Origin: Roseofilum halophilum BLCC-M91
GTDB lineage: Bacteria > Cyanobacteriota > Cyanobacteriia > Cyanobacteriales > Desertifilaceae
Direction of reading: 5' to 3'
DNA: 64,000 nucleotides
Assembly: GCF_030068445.1 (NCBI RefSeq)
Contig: NZ_JAQPOK010000036.1
Span: 1 to 64,000, forward strand
Part shown: positions 1 through 7,638 of the stretch, piece by piece
Position numbering within the stretch: position 1 is the first letter of the stretch
Layout of the letters: every line of letters begins with the position of its first letter
Notes under the pieces: model-generated
What the model saw: the letters and a program-made list of their open reading frames with translations, nothing else
What the model was told of the DNA's origin: nothing
Database searches by the model: none
Translations under genes and position numbers: made by a program

Positions 1-107
1 TTTAGAGCGTAGTTCCACCACCATCTAGCACAGCCAAAGTGCTGAGACAGTAGAATTTGTTGCTCTGGTGTTGGGTAAAGTCGAACCTTGAGTGCTTTGT
101 GCAGCAT
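1..107 (-). CDS. tnpB: TnpB (IS200/IS605-type), N-terminal fragment cut by window edge
   Basis: The 35 codons present read MLHKALKVRLYPTPEQ and continue to a W-W-W-N-Y run. This is the N-terminal helix-turn-helix segment typical of TnpB/OrfB proteins of the IS200/IS605 and IS607 groups, the RNA-guided nucleases related to Cas12. The start is fixed by a strong ribosome-binding site (AGGAGG, reverse strand, 8 bases before ATG). The rest of the gene lies outside the window, so I cannot say whether it is intact or whether tnpA is present. A palindrome at 202-227, upstream of the start, fits an IS200/IS605 left end. Confidence 0.8.
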   Translation of the reverse strand, partial: MLHKALKVRLYPTPEQQILLSQHFGCARWWWNYAL

Positions 108-194
108 CTTAATACCTCCTTACTGTATTTTACATACAACAGTAAAAACATCAGGAAAATTTGGAAATTTCCGTTCCTCCAATTTCCCGCCTTT

Positions 195-230
195 CATCCC
201 GCCGCTAAATCGAAGCGATTATAGCGGGGG
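195..230. repeat. Subterminal hairpin, probable left end of the IS200/IS605 element
   Basis: CCGCTAAATCG and CGATTATAGCGG (202-227) form an imperfect hairpin with a 3-base loop, about 100 bases upstream of the tnpB start. IS200/IS605 elements carry such imperfect palindromes near each end instead of inverted repeats. The exact element boundary cannot be placed. It probably lies between this hairpin and the bolA stop at 257. Confidence 0.5.
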
Positions 231-256
231 ACTTCCCGGCAAATTAGTTAAGACTT

Positions 257-508
257 TTACTGGGAAGTTTCAAATTGTTCTGGGGTATAGGTTTTTAAAC
301 CCAAGGCATGGATGGCATTACTAGCCATGGCTTCCTGAACGGCCGCATAAACCAACTGATGTTGTTGTACGGGTCGTTTACCTTCAAACTCACGGGAGAC
401 AACGATCGCCTCGTAATGATCGCCCCCTCCCGTCATATCCTTGAGTTGAATTTGGGCATCGGGAAGCTTGGCTTTAATCATTGCTTCCACTTCGGCTGGA
501 CGAACCAT
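257..508 (-). CDS. BolA family protein
   Basis: An 83-residue protein with the BolA fold signature: an N-terminal helix (VEAMIKAKLPDAQIQLKD), then GGGDHYEAIVVSREFEGK, then the conserved HQLVYAAVQEAM...IHALGLKTYTPEQ. BolA/IbaG proteins bind monothiol glutaredoxins and take part in iron-sulfur cluster handling, and some bind DNA. The start at 508 is preferred over an upstream start at 538 because AAGGAG lies 7 bases before it. The length matches the family. The gene seems to be transcribed alone, with the IS element just downstream. Confidence 0.85.
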   Translation of the reverse strand: MVRPAEVEAMIKAKLPDAQIQLKDMTGGGDHYEAIVVSREFEGKRPVQQHQLVYAAVQEAMASNAIHALGLKTYTPEQFETSQ

Positions 509-614
509 GCAAGACTCCTTATGATTAGTTACGATCAATCGTTCTCAATTCTTTATTGTAGCGATCGCTCTTGAGAGACTCAAGGGGATAAACCACTCGA
601 TACTCTTATGGCTT

Positions 615-1229
615 CTATTGAGGAGTCGCAGAGGTAGGTTCCCTATCATCGGGTTTGGGATAGGGAGACTCCACAAATCCCAATTCAAAAAGCTGTTGAT
701 ATGCCTTTTTGCCCATTTCTGTAGTCGGGTTTTGAGAGCGAATCACCTGTACCAGCAGGGGAACTGCTAAGTCAGCTTCGTTTTGAGCGCGATGGACAAG
801 GGCAAGCTGATAGGTGGCTTCGTCCCGTTTTTGCGCCGTCTCAACGGCTAGATCCCGTTGGCTATTGGCAATGCGGTTATCAATACCAGAGAAACTCGCA
901 GCCAGTTCCTGATAAAAATTAGAGAGCTGGTTAAACACCTGACGGGCATCTTGGAGTTTTTGCTGGGCTAGGGCATAATTCTCATCACCAACGGCTGCTG
1001 CTGCTTCTCCCATCAGGCGTTCGGCCCCGACCATGCTCAGTAAGCTGTTTTCCTGGTTCAGGGGGCGAAATTCGTTGGCACTGCCTTCTTCGGCGGTGGT
1101 TTGAGCGTCTTGTGCTGCAAGTTGCTGGTGGGTCGATTGTCCAACGGCAACGTTAGTCAAGGCGATCGCAGAAGTACAAACCGCTAAAGTCGTAGATTGT
1201 AGGAGTCGAGAGGGATTTAAAGATACCAT
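615..1229 (-). CDS. Secreted helical protein, unknown function
   Basis: I do not recognise a named family. The 204-residue protein has a likely signal peptide: hydrophobic residues about 8-28, ending AVG-Q. An Ala/Glu/Gln-rich helical region follows (about 60-185), with patterns like tetratricopeptide or coiled-coil helices (AAVGDENYALAQQKLQDARQ; DLAVPLLVQVIRSQNP), and the tail is Pro-rich. It is probably periplasmic. It is divergent to the protease at 1356, with about 125 bases between them that could hold both promoters. No clear Shine-Dalgarno sequence precedes the ATG. Confidence 0.6.
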   Translation of the reverse strand: MVSLNPSRLLQSTTLAVCTSAIALTNVAVGQSTHQQLAAQDAQTTAEEGSANEFRPLNQENSLLSMVGAERLMGEAAAAVGDENYALAQQKLQDARQVFNQLSNFYQELAASFSGIDNRIANSQRDLAVETAQKRDEATYQLALVHRAQNEADLAVPLLVQVIRSQNPTTEMGKKAYQQLFELGFVESPYPKPDDREPTSATPQ

Positions 1230-1355
1230 GAGTTGTAAGAGCTAGGGTGAAGACAAACAATATAAAACAAATCTAAACATAATTTAGCAGACAGTTTCCC
1301 TTTTTATCTGTTCCAATCAAGAGCAAAGATAAACGATCGCAAAGAAGTGGTGAAG

Positions 1356-3506
1356 ATGGTTAAATTTTTCGAGCAGTTGAAGCGCTTTCTTGGGAGTCAA
1401 CCGAGTTCTCCCCCCGATCTAGCCTCCGATCCCGTTCAGGCTAAATCTCCGATCCCAGAGTCAGATATCGGGTTAGTTCTGCAACGGGGGGGCGAACAAT
1501 GGGTTTTAGAAAAGGCCCCAGATCGGCTCACGGTGGCCGTGAAGTCCCAGACCTCTCCAGATTGGGCCAGGGATCTGCCTTCTTTAGCCACTCGCCCCAT
1601 TGACACCAAACTCTCAGAATTAACCGTCGATCCCCAAAGCTTGGAAACGGCCATTACTTCGGCTCGCAATTCCCAAGATGTGGCCTTTGCCAGCCATGTC
1701 TATCAGATCAAAGATGCGCCGGGAACCTACACCTATTTGTCCAACGAGATGACCATTCAATGGTCAGAAACAAGCGATAAACCAACCCGCAACGCCCTGA
1801 TCCAACAGTATGGCTTGCGGGAGATCAAACCCGTGGACATGCTCCCCCATACCTGGGTCTATCAACTGACGGAAAAATCTACCGAAAATCCAATTAAAAT
1901 TGCTAACCGTCTGATGGCTTCCCCAGCCGTAGTTGCGGCTGAACCCAATTTAATTATTCCCAGCCAACCCATGTATCGCCCCACGGATGGGTTTTATGGT
2001 CAACAATGGTATCTGAACCATAATGGGGGCAATTATCTGGCCACCGGGTCTCATATCGATGCTGAACGGGCTTGGGATATGATTAGGGGCGATCGCTCCA
2101 TCGTCGTTGCCGTTGCCGATGATGCCATGGATCTCAACCATCCCGACTTCCAAGGACTCGGCAAAATTGTCGCCCCCAAAGACTTCAAAGACCAAGACTT
2201 TATCCCCCAACCCGGAGGCCTGGTAGAAAACCATGGAACCTCCTGTGCCGGAGTCGCCATTGCCGAAGAAAACGGCTCTGGGATCGTCGGTGTTGCCCCC
2301 GGATGCTCCCTGATGCCCGTTCGTACCACTGGCTTCCTCGATGATAATTCCATCGAACAACTCTTTGATTGGTGTGCCAGTCGAGGCGCTGCCGTCATTT
2401 CCTGTAGTTGGGGGCCAGCCGCCGTTAATTTTCCCCTTTCCCTGCGCCAAAACGCCGCCCTTACCAAAGCCGCCACCCAAGGCCGTCAGGGCAAAGGTTG
2501 CGTGATTGTCTTTGCCTCTGGCAATGCCAACCGCCCCATAAACGATACGGTTTATGAGCAAGGATGGCCCAATAATGTCATTTCTGGCAATACCCGATGG
2601 TTAGCCGGTTTTCCCATTCATCCCGATGTAATTGCCGTTTCTGCCTGTTCCAGCCTCAGCAAAAAAGCCATTTACAGCAACTGGGGCAAAGAAATTGCCG
2701 TTTGTGCCCCCTCCAATAATGCCCCTCCAGGGATTTGGTTACAGCAAACCGGATTTATCCCAACCCCTCCCGCAGTCACCAGTGCAACTCCAGGGTTAGG
2801 GGTATTTACCACTGACCGGGTAGGGGGGGCAGGCTATGGTACGGGGGATTTTACGGGCACATTTGGCGGCACGTCTAGCGCTTGTCCGATTGTGGCTGGA
2901 GTCGCTGCCCTCGTCTTATCCGCTAATCCGGATTTAACGGCGGCTCAGGTGAAGCAAATTTTGATCTCGAATACTGATAAAATTACTGACCTAGACCCCG
3001 ATCCCCAGTTTGGCTTTCGCAAGGGGACTTATGATGCTCAGGGCCACTCTGAGTGGTTTGGCTATGGTAAAGTGAATGCCTATAAAGCAGTTTCGGCTGC
3101 CCTGCGATCGCGTCCTACTCCTCCTACTGTCAGTCGCTGGATTCAACGCCAAAACTATGCCAGCGTCGCCATTAGAGATTATGATAGTCGCGGCATTAGT
3201 AGCTCGATTTACATTTCTGAAAGCAATTCATTACGGGATATCCAAGTCACCGTCAATATCGATCACAGTTTCTTAGGCGATATTCAAGTGAGTTTAATAG
3301 CGCCCAACAATCAAACGATTTTGCTGCAAAACCGGACATTAGCCAGACAAACCCAACTTCAACATACCTATACTTCTTCTGAGCGCCCCTTACTGAAAGA
3401 TTTAGTGAATCTTTCCGTTAAAGGCGTTTGGAAATTACAAGTCATTGATTATGCTTTAGGCAATACCGGCACGTTAAGAGGTTGGGTATTGACATTAGGG
3501 ATTTAA
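1356..3506 (+). CDS. Subtilisin-family (S8) serine protease with C-terminal P-domain
   Basis: The protein has 716 residues. Residues 1-20 are a basic-aromatic amphipathic helix (MVKFFEQLKRFLG) followed by a Ser/Pro-rich linker. About 110-200 resembles the inhibitory propeptide of fervidolysin-like proteases, ending VVAAEPN. The S8 domain has the Asp motif VAVADDAMDLNHPD (D255/256), His in NHGTSCAG (H293), oxyanion Asn in ASGN (N390) and nucleophile Ser in GTSSACP (S507). The Asp motif reads DDA in place of the usual DTG. Residues about 590-716 form a P/proprotein-convertase beta domain (SLRDIQVTVNIDHSFLGD ... GTLRGWVLTLGI). There is no ordinary signal peptide. ATG at 1356 is chosen over GTG at 1347 because AGAAG lies about 8 bases upstream of the ATG. 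Confidence 0.9.
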   Translation: MVKFFEQLKRFLGSQPSSPPDLASDPVQAKSPIPESDIGLVLQRGGEQWVLEKAPDRLTVAVKSQTSPDWARDLPSLATRPIDTKLSELTVDPQSLETAITSARNSQDVAFASHVYQIKDAPGTYTYLSNEMTIQWSETSDKPTRNALIQQYGLREIKPVDMLPHTWVYQLTEKSTENPIKIANRLMASPAVVAAEPNLIIPSQPMYRPTDGFYGQQWYLNHNGGNYLATGSHIDAERAWDMIRGDRSIVVAVADDAMDLNHPDFQGLGKIVAPKDFKDQDFIPQPGGLVENHGTSCAGVAIAEENGSGIVGVAPGCSLMPVRTTGFLDDNSIEQLFDWCASRGAAVISCSWGPAAVNFPLSLRQNAALTKAATQGRQGKGCVIVFASGNANRPINDTVYEQGWPNNVISGNTRWLAGFPIHPDVIAVSACSSLSKKAIYSNWGKEIAVCAPSNNAPPGIWLQQTGFIPTPPAVTSATPGLGVFTTDRVGGAGYGTGDFTGTFGGTSSACPIVAGVAALVLSANPDLTAAQVKQILISNTDKITDLDPDPQFGFRKGTYDAQGHSEWFGYGKVNAYKAVSAALRSRPTPPTVSRWIQRQNYASVAIRDYDSRGISSSIYISESNSLRDIQVTVNIDHSFLGDIQVSLIAPNNQTILLQNRTLARQTQLQHTYTSSERPLLKDLVNLSVKGVWKLQVIDYALGNTGTLRGWVLTLGI

Positions 3507-3534
3507 ACCATTCTTGCAAGCGCTATCATTAACT

Positions 3535-4149
3535 ATGTCTCGATTGACCATTATCAAGCCAGACCAATCGTATACTTTTGCGGATTACTTTAAACTTAAC
3601 TTTGCACCGCAAGATATTCTGGCATATTTTCAGGTTTCCTTGCAACGGCGATCGCTACAATTTCCCCAGTATACCGGTACTCTCGATCGCCTACTCGACC
3701 TCAAAACCCGCATTGAGGAAAGTCTCCCCCGTCTTAGTCTCACCAGTGAAATGGCACGGCGAGAATTTTTGATTGCCCCGGTTTTAACGGACTTGCTCCA
3801 CTATACCCAAGCAACCCTCAATGTTGAATATCCTATTGTCGTGAGCCATCAACTCAAAGGTTCTCTGGATTATCTGCTCCAAAGTGATGGTGTTTTCCTC
3901 GCAATTGAAGCTAAAAATGAAGATCTAGAGCGGGGTTTTGTGCAACTGGCGATCGAACTCATTGCCCTCGATCAATGGATCGAATCCGATCAAAACCTGC
4001 TCCATGGAGCAATTTCCACCGGCAATATCTGGCAATTCGCTCAATTCGATCGCCACTCTCGTCAAGTGACTCAAGACCTTAATCTTTACCGTGTCCCTGC
4101 CGATCTAGAAGACCTGCTACGCATTTTAGTTCAAACTCTGAATAATTAA
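3535..4149 (+). CDS. PD-(D/E)XK nuclease-superfamily-like protein
   Basis: The protein has 204 residues. GSLDYLLQSDGVFLAIEAK places D112, E125 and K127 in the spacing of a PD-(D/E)XK nuclease core, preceded by the helix EFLIAPVLTDLLHYT and followed by the helix ERGFVQLAIELIALDQW. The family includes restriction-like nucleases, but many such stand-alone cyanobacterial proteins are uncharacterised and may only bind or nick DNA. ATG at 3535 is chosen over an in-frame TTG at 3514. It starts 28 bases after the protease stop, so the two may be cotranscribed. No methyltransferase or other restriction gene is nearby. Confidence 0.6.
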   Translation: MSRLTIIKPDQSYTFADYFKLNFAPQDILAYFQVSLQRRSLQFPQYTGTLDRLLDLKTRIEESLPRLSLTSEMARREFLIAPVLTDLLHYTQATLNVEYPIVVSHQLKGSLDYLLQSDGVFLAIEAKNEDLERGFVQLAIELIALDQWIESDQNLLHGAISTGNIWQFAQFDRHSRQVTQDLNLYRVPADLEDLLRILVQTLNN

Positions 4150-4234
4150 ATTAGCGGGTAGGTGCGTTAGCGACAGCGCAGGGCACCTTACTCTGGAAGA
4201 TTGATTTTATCAAACTCTATAATCCAAGAAAATA

Positions 4235-4885
4235 ATGCGAATTAAAGTTGACTCAACATTTCATCTGTCGAATAGTGGAATACTCGGCTTGTCTAGTTAT
4301 GATGATTTAATGTTCACCAGCATTTATTGCACAATAAGTTTGGATTTTACTGAAGATTTATCAGAAGAAGAATGGTGTGAAAGAGAAGAAACTGGTGGTT
4401 TACCAGATGATATTCAAATTGGTCATATATATGCCCATAGATTTGATTTAGATTACGATCCAGAGACTCTATTTCTCTTGGGTCATGCTCGTAGTTCAGA
4501 CTTAGCTAATTTCGTATCTTTCTTTTTCTTAGATGAAGGTAAAAAACAGAAAAGCTTTGATTATCTTTTTTATTTAGATGATGTATTTATTGAAATTCCT
4601 TATAGGGGTAAAAATTATGCATTACAAGCATTAGCTCTCTTCTTACAAGGTTTTGCCTGGGGAGAAACTGTCGGTTGTTTTCCTGAAGATTTACGGGGTA
4701 AAAATTCTAATTTAGAGAGCCAATCTAGAGAAAAAGGTAAATTTTTAATGAGAAAATATTGGTCTAAATTAGGATTAGATCGCTATAGTGCAAATCATAA
4801 TATTCTTTGGACAGATGAATGGTATATGCCAAGTTGGTTACGAGATAAAGTGTTACCAAACTCAATTGATAGTCAATTCGATTAA
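4235..4885 (+). CDS. Hypothetical protein with GNAT-like segment
   Basis: The protein has 216 residues and is clearly AT-richer than its neighbours. I do not recognise a named family. The segment LDDVFIEIPYRGKNYALQAL (about residues 112-131) looks like the R-x-x-G/A-x-G/A acetyl-CoA loop of GNAT acetyltransferases, and KYWSKLGLDRYS near the end resembles the GNAT C-terminal strand region. The substrate is unknown. Base composition and lack of HIP1 sites inside the gene suggest it arrived more recently than the flanking genes. An intervening segment (4155-4190, a GGTGCGTTAG-type repeat) separates it from the upstream gene. Confidence 0.5.
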   Translation: MRIKVDSTFHLSNSGILGLSSYDDLMFTSIYCTISLDFTEDLSEEEWCEREETGGLPDDIQIGHIYAHRFDLDYDPETLFLLGHARSSDLANFVSFFFLDEGKKQKSFDYLFYLDDVFIEIPYRGKNYALQALALFLQGFAWGETVGCFPEDLRGKNSNLESQSREKGKFLMRKYWSKLGLDRYSANHNILWTDEWYMPSWLRDKVLPNSIDSQFD

Positions 4886-4929
4886 GGTTGAGACACTGTT
4901 AGGTACACACAACCTGTCTAGAGCACCCG

Positions 4930-5110
4930 TATCTGTAGGGGCAAGCGGCCGTTTCGCTTCGCGACATAAACGCCCCTACAAAAATGTCTTGGGGGGACAC
5001 AGGGGGGGTTTGCCTCTTGCCTATCGCGTTTCATGTCCGCCATAGCGGAAAGCGCTATAACCTGAATCAGTAGGGGCGAACGACTGTTCACCCCTACATC
5101 TCGTCTATTC
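4930..5110. repeat. Cluster of dispersed repeats (GTAGGGGC palindrome, TGTCCGC hairpin)
   Basis: 4935-4980 is a palindromic unit: TGTAGGGGC ... GCCCCTACA bracketing a hairpin, TTTCGC-TTC-GCGACAT. A second unit, GTAGGGGCGAACGAC ... TTCACCCCTAC, lies at 5071-5097. Between them, 5031-5051 is another hairpin (CATGTCCGC-CATA-GCGGAAA) followed by GCGCTATA. Related copies occur at 11607-11656, 29810, 44751 and elsewhere in the window. No gene is visible from 4886 to 5681 apart from the rRNA-like stretch listed separately. Confidence 0.75.
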
Positions 5111-5284
5111 TTAATTCAATAGGGTATCAGCTTGAGCGTGCCTAGGATTGGGAGACCGTTTTACGTACACTCAAAGCAGGAGCAGCAAGTTCCAAGGGCC
5201 CATGGGTGGTATATTCTGGCCATAAGATCGCCAATTCTTGAGGCTACAAATAATTCTGGATGGGGAGGCGATCGCCTAAAATAG

Positions 5285-5505
5285 AGCTAAAATAGATCCC
5301 AAGGCGTGCCCTGACTCTTACAGCTTACATACTTTAGTACGAGAGGAACAGTAACACTGCCATGCAGTGGGTGTTTGGGAAACAGGATGCGAAGAACCCG
5401 ACAGGTGGACATTAAAGGTAGTCATCCTTTAAAGAGTGTGTAATAACTCATCGGCGGAGTCCCTGGTGTCCCTGAGCAAACACATCATGCTGTAAGTAAC
5501 TTGCA
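5285..5505 (+). ncRNA. LSU-rRNA-like locus: rearranged 23S motifs, pseudogene or novel RNA
   Basis: Three stretches resemble conserved 23S rRNA segments, judged by eye against remembered E. coli 23S. At 5287-5306, AGCTAAAATAGATCCCAAGG resembles the segment near 2560-2580. At 5330-5353, TACTTTAGTACGAGAGGAAC and the next four bases carry the sarcin-ricin loop core AGTACGAGAGGA, with a local TACT/AGTA stem in place of the usual CUCC/GGAG. At about 5377-5455, GGGAAACAGGATGCGAAG ... CATCCTTTAAAGAGTG ... TAATAACTCA follows the L11/GTPase-centre region (about 1020-1110); about 32 of 44 bases of its 3' half match. In 23S the GTPase-centre segment precedes the sarcin-ricin loop by some 1500 bases; here the order is reversed. 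A functional RNA and a relic are both possible. Confidence 0.55.
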
Positions 5506-5681
5506 CGCCCTATCAATTAAAAATTAACAATTTTCATGTCGGCGACAGCCGAAAAAATTAAAAATGGGTATGGGTTGGGGGCGAGTTGGCTTGCTACGGG
5601 GTTAATATCGTGTTTTCATTGGAGATGCGAATAGGAAATCTGCCTATCTCCCCATCTCCCTATCCCCCCCATCCCTCCACT

Positions 5682-7433
5682 ATGCCGATTGATTTCCGTA
5701 ACCTGAATATGCTTTGGGCTTCGATTTTGGTGGAAACCTTGGAGCGTTTGGGGTTAAGGACGGCGATCATTTGCCCCGGTTCTCGTTCGACTCCCTTAAC
5801 GGTGGCTTTTGCTGCTCAAAGGGGGATTGAAGCGATACCGATTTTAGATGAGCGTTCGGCGGCGTTTTTTGCTTTGGGACGGGCGAAACAATCCGGGTTA
5901 CCCACGGCTTTAGTCTGTACTTCGGGAACGGCAGGGGCTAATTTTTATCCAGCCGTTATTGAAGCGGCGGAAAGTCGAGTTCCCTTGATGGTGTTAACAA
6001 CAGATCGCCCCCCGGAATTGCGGCAAACCCATGCGGGGCAAACCATTGACCAGGGTAAGATATTCTACGGAAATTATCCCACTTGGCAAACGGAGCTAGG
6101 TTTACCGGATGTGGATCTTTTAGCCTATCTGCGCCAGGCGATCGCCTATGGATGGGAACGCACCTTAAGTCCAATTGCTGGCCCCGTCCATGTTAATATA
6201 CCGTTTCGAGACCCCTTAGCGCCCATTCTGCAACTGGATCTGGGCATTCGGGAAGAAGAATTCGATCTCGATCGCTTCTTTGGCTTTTTAAATCCCCGTT
6301 CTGCCTCAGTATCGAGTATCGACATCACCCCGGAAGCGGTGCAAACTTGGTGTAATACTCTGCGCTCTTCCCGTGGCATTATTGTTGCCGGAGTCGCTCA
6401 ACCGCAGCATCCAGAAGCTTATGTAAAGGCGATCGCCCATTTAGCCAAAACCCTTAACTTTCCCGTCCTCGCGGAAGGACTCTCACCTGTTCGTAACTAT
6501 GCCCATCTCAATCCCCATCTTATCTCCACCTATGACCTAATTCTCCGCAATCCTGAAATTGCCCAAGAATTATCTGCCGATGTCGTCATTCAAATTGGCG
6601 ATTTTCCCACCAGTAAAGAGTTGAGACAATGGCTTAAGAAATGTAACCCTCGCCAGTGGATTATCGATCCAACCTATCAGAATCTCGACCCCCTGCACAA
6701 TCAAGCCCAATTTTGGCGCTGTTCCATTGAACAACTCTCCCGATTTCTGCCAGAACCCCCGTCTGAAGCCAATCCCTATTTAGAGCGTTGGCGTACCTTA
6801 GAGCATTGGGGGCGATCGCACCTAGATCGAGTCTTAGAAACGATCGATCCTTTACTCGAACCCAAAGCCCCTTGGCTACTCTCCCAAATTCTCCCCGCAC
6901 AGACTCCGATTTTCATTTCTAATAGTATGCCCGTGCGCGATGTAGAATGGTTTTGGACTCCCAATACCCTCAAAATACATCCCTATTTTAATCGCGGAGC
7001 CAATGGCATAGATGGCATTCTCTCCACAGCTTTAGGAATGGCTCACCGTCATCAGCAACCTGGCATTTTACTCACCGGAGATTTAGCCCTCTTGCATGAT
7101 ACCAATGGCTTTTTAATCCGTCCCTATTTCCAAGGTCATTTAACCATTATTTTAATCAACAACAATGGGGGCGGCATTTTCGAGCATTTACCCATTGCTG
7201 AATATAATCCCCCCTTTGAAGAATTCTTTGCTACCCCTCAATCCATTAATTTTGCCCAGTTATGCCAAACTTACGCAATTGAGTATCATCTTGTGGAAAC
7301 TTGGGAGCAGTTTCGGCAGTATTTAGCCCAATTACCCGATCGCGGGATTCGCCTCTTGGAAATTCAGTGCGATCGCCATCTAGACAGTCAATGGCGCAAG
7401 CAAATCTTCAATAACTTCCGCATTAATACTTAG
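5682..7433 (+). CDS. menD: 2-succinyl-5-enolpyruvyl-6-hydroxy-3-cyclohexene-1-carboxylate synthase
   Basis: The protein has 583 residues. MenD joins 2-oxoglutarate (decarboxylated) to isochorismate using thiamine diphosphate; in cyanobacteria this pathway makes phylloquinone for photosystem I. The N-terminal CPGSRSTPLTVAFA, the CTSGTAGANFYPAVIEA segment, and NSMPVRDVEWFW and NRGANGIDGILSTALG near the ThDP-binding C-terminal domain (GDLALLHDTNGFL ... NNNGGGIFEHLP) are diagnostic. The length is normal. ATG at 5682 is chosen because the family begins MxxDFRNxN. The sequence just upstream is a CT-rich tandem run (5640-5680) without a clear ribosome-binding site. No other men gene is adjacent. Confidence 0.95.
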   Translation: MPIDFRNLNMLWASILVETLERLGLRTAIICPGSRSTPLTVAFAAQRGIEAIPILDERSAAFFALGRAKQSGLPTALVCTSGTAGANFYPAVIEAAESRVPLMVLTTDRPPELRQTHAGQTIDQGKIFYGNYPTWQTELGLPDVDLLAYLRQAIAYGWERTLSPIAGPVHVNIPFRDPLAPILQLDLGIREEEFDLDRFFGFLNPRSASVSSIDITPEAVQTWCNTLRSSRGIIVAGVAQPQHPEAYVKAIAHLAKTLNFPVLAEGLSPVRNYAHLNPHLISTYDLILRNPEIAQELSADVVIQIGDFPTSKELRQWLKKCNPRQWIIDPTYQNLDPLHNQAQFWRCSIEQLSRFLPEPPSEANPYLERWRTLEHWGRSHLDRVLETIDPLLEPKAPWLLSQILPAQTPIFISNSMPVRDVEWFWTPNTLKIHPYFNRGANGIDGILSTALGMAHRHQQPGILLTGDLALLHDTNGFLIRPYFQGHLTIILINNNGGGIFEHLPIAEYNPPFEEFFATPQSINFAQLCQTYAIEYHLVETWEQFRQYLAQLPDRGIRLLEIQCDRHLDSQWRKQIFNNFRINT

Positions 7434-7638
7434 AAAATGCCCGGCATTTCTATGATTTGTGTAAACTAACGTACATAAAAACCCCCGATCGATCGATCCA
7501 TTTCAGAAATAATGTAAAGAATTGTTGCGGCTTGCATAAAAACAGGGGCAAAAAAACGAGAACCCTATAGAGGGGTTTCATAGCAGCCACTCTACCTATT
7601 TTTTACTGTTACTCAAGATTCGGGTGAATCTTACCACT

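Noticed and set aside
1950-2561. A 203-codon frame on the opposite strand within the subtilisin gene
   Set aside because: It mirrors the high-GC third positions of the real gene, has a Gly/Asn-rich composition and no similarity to a known family.
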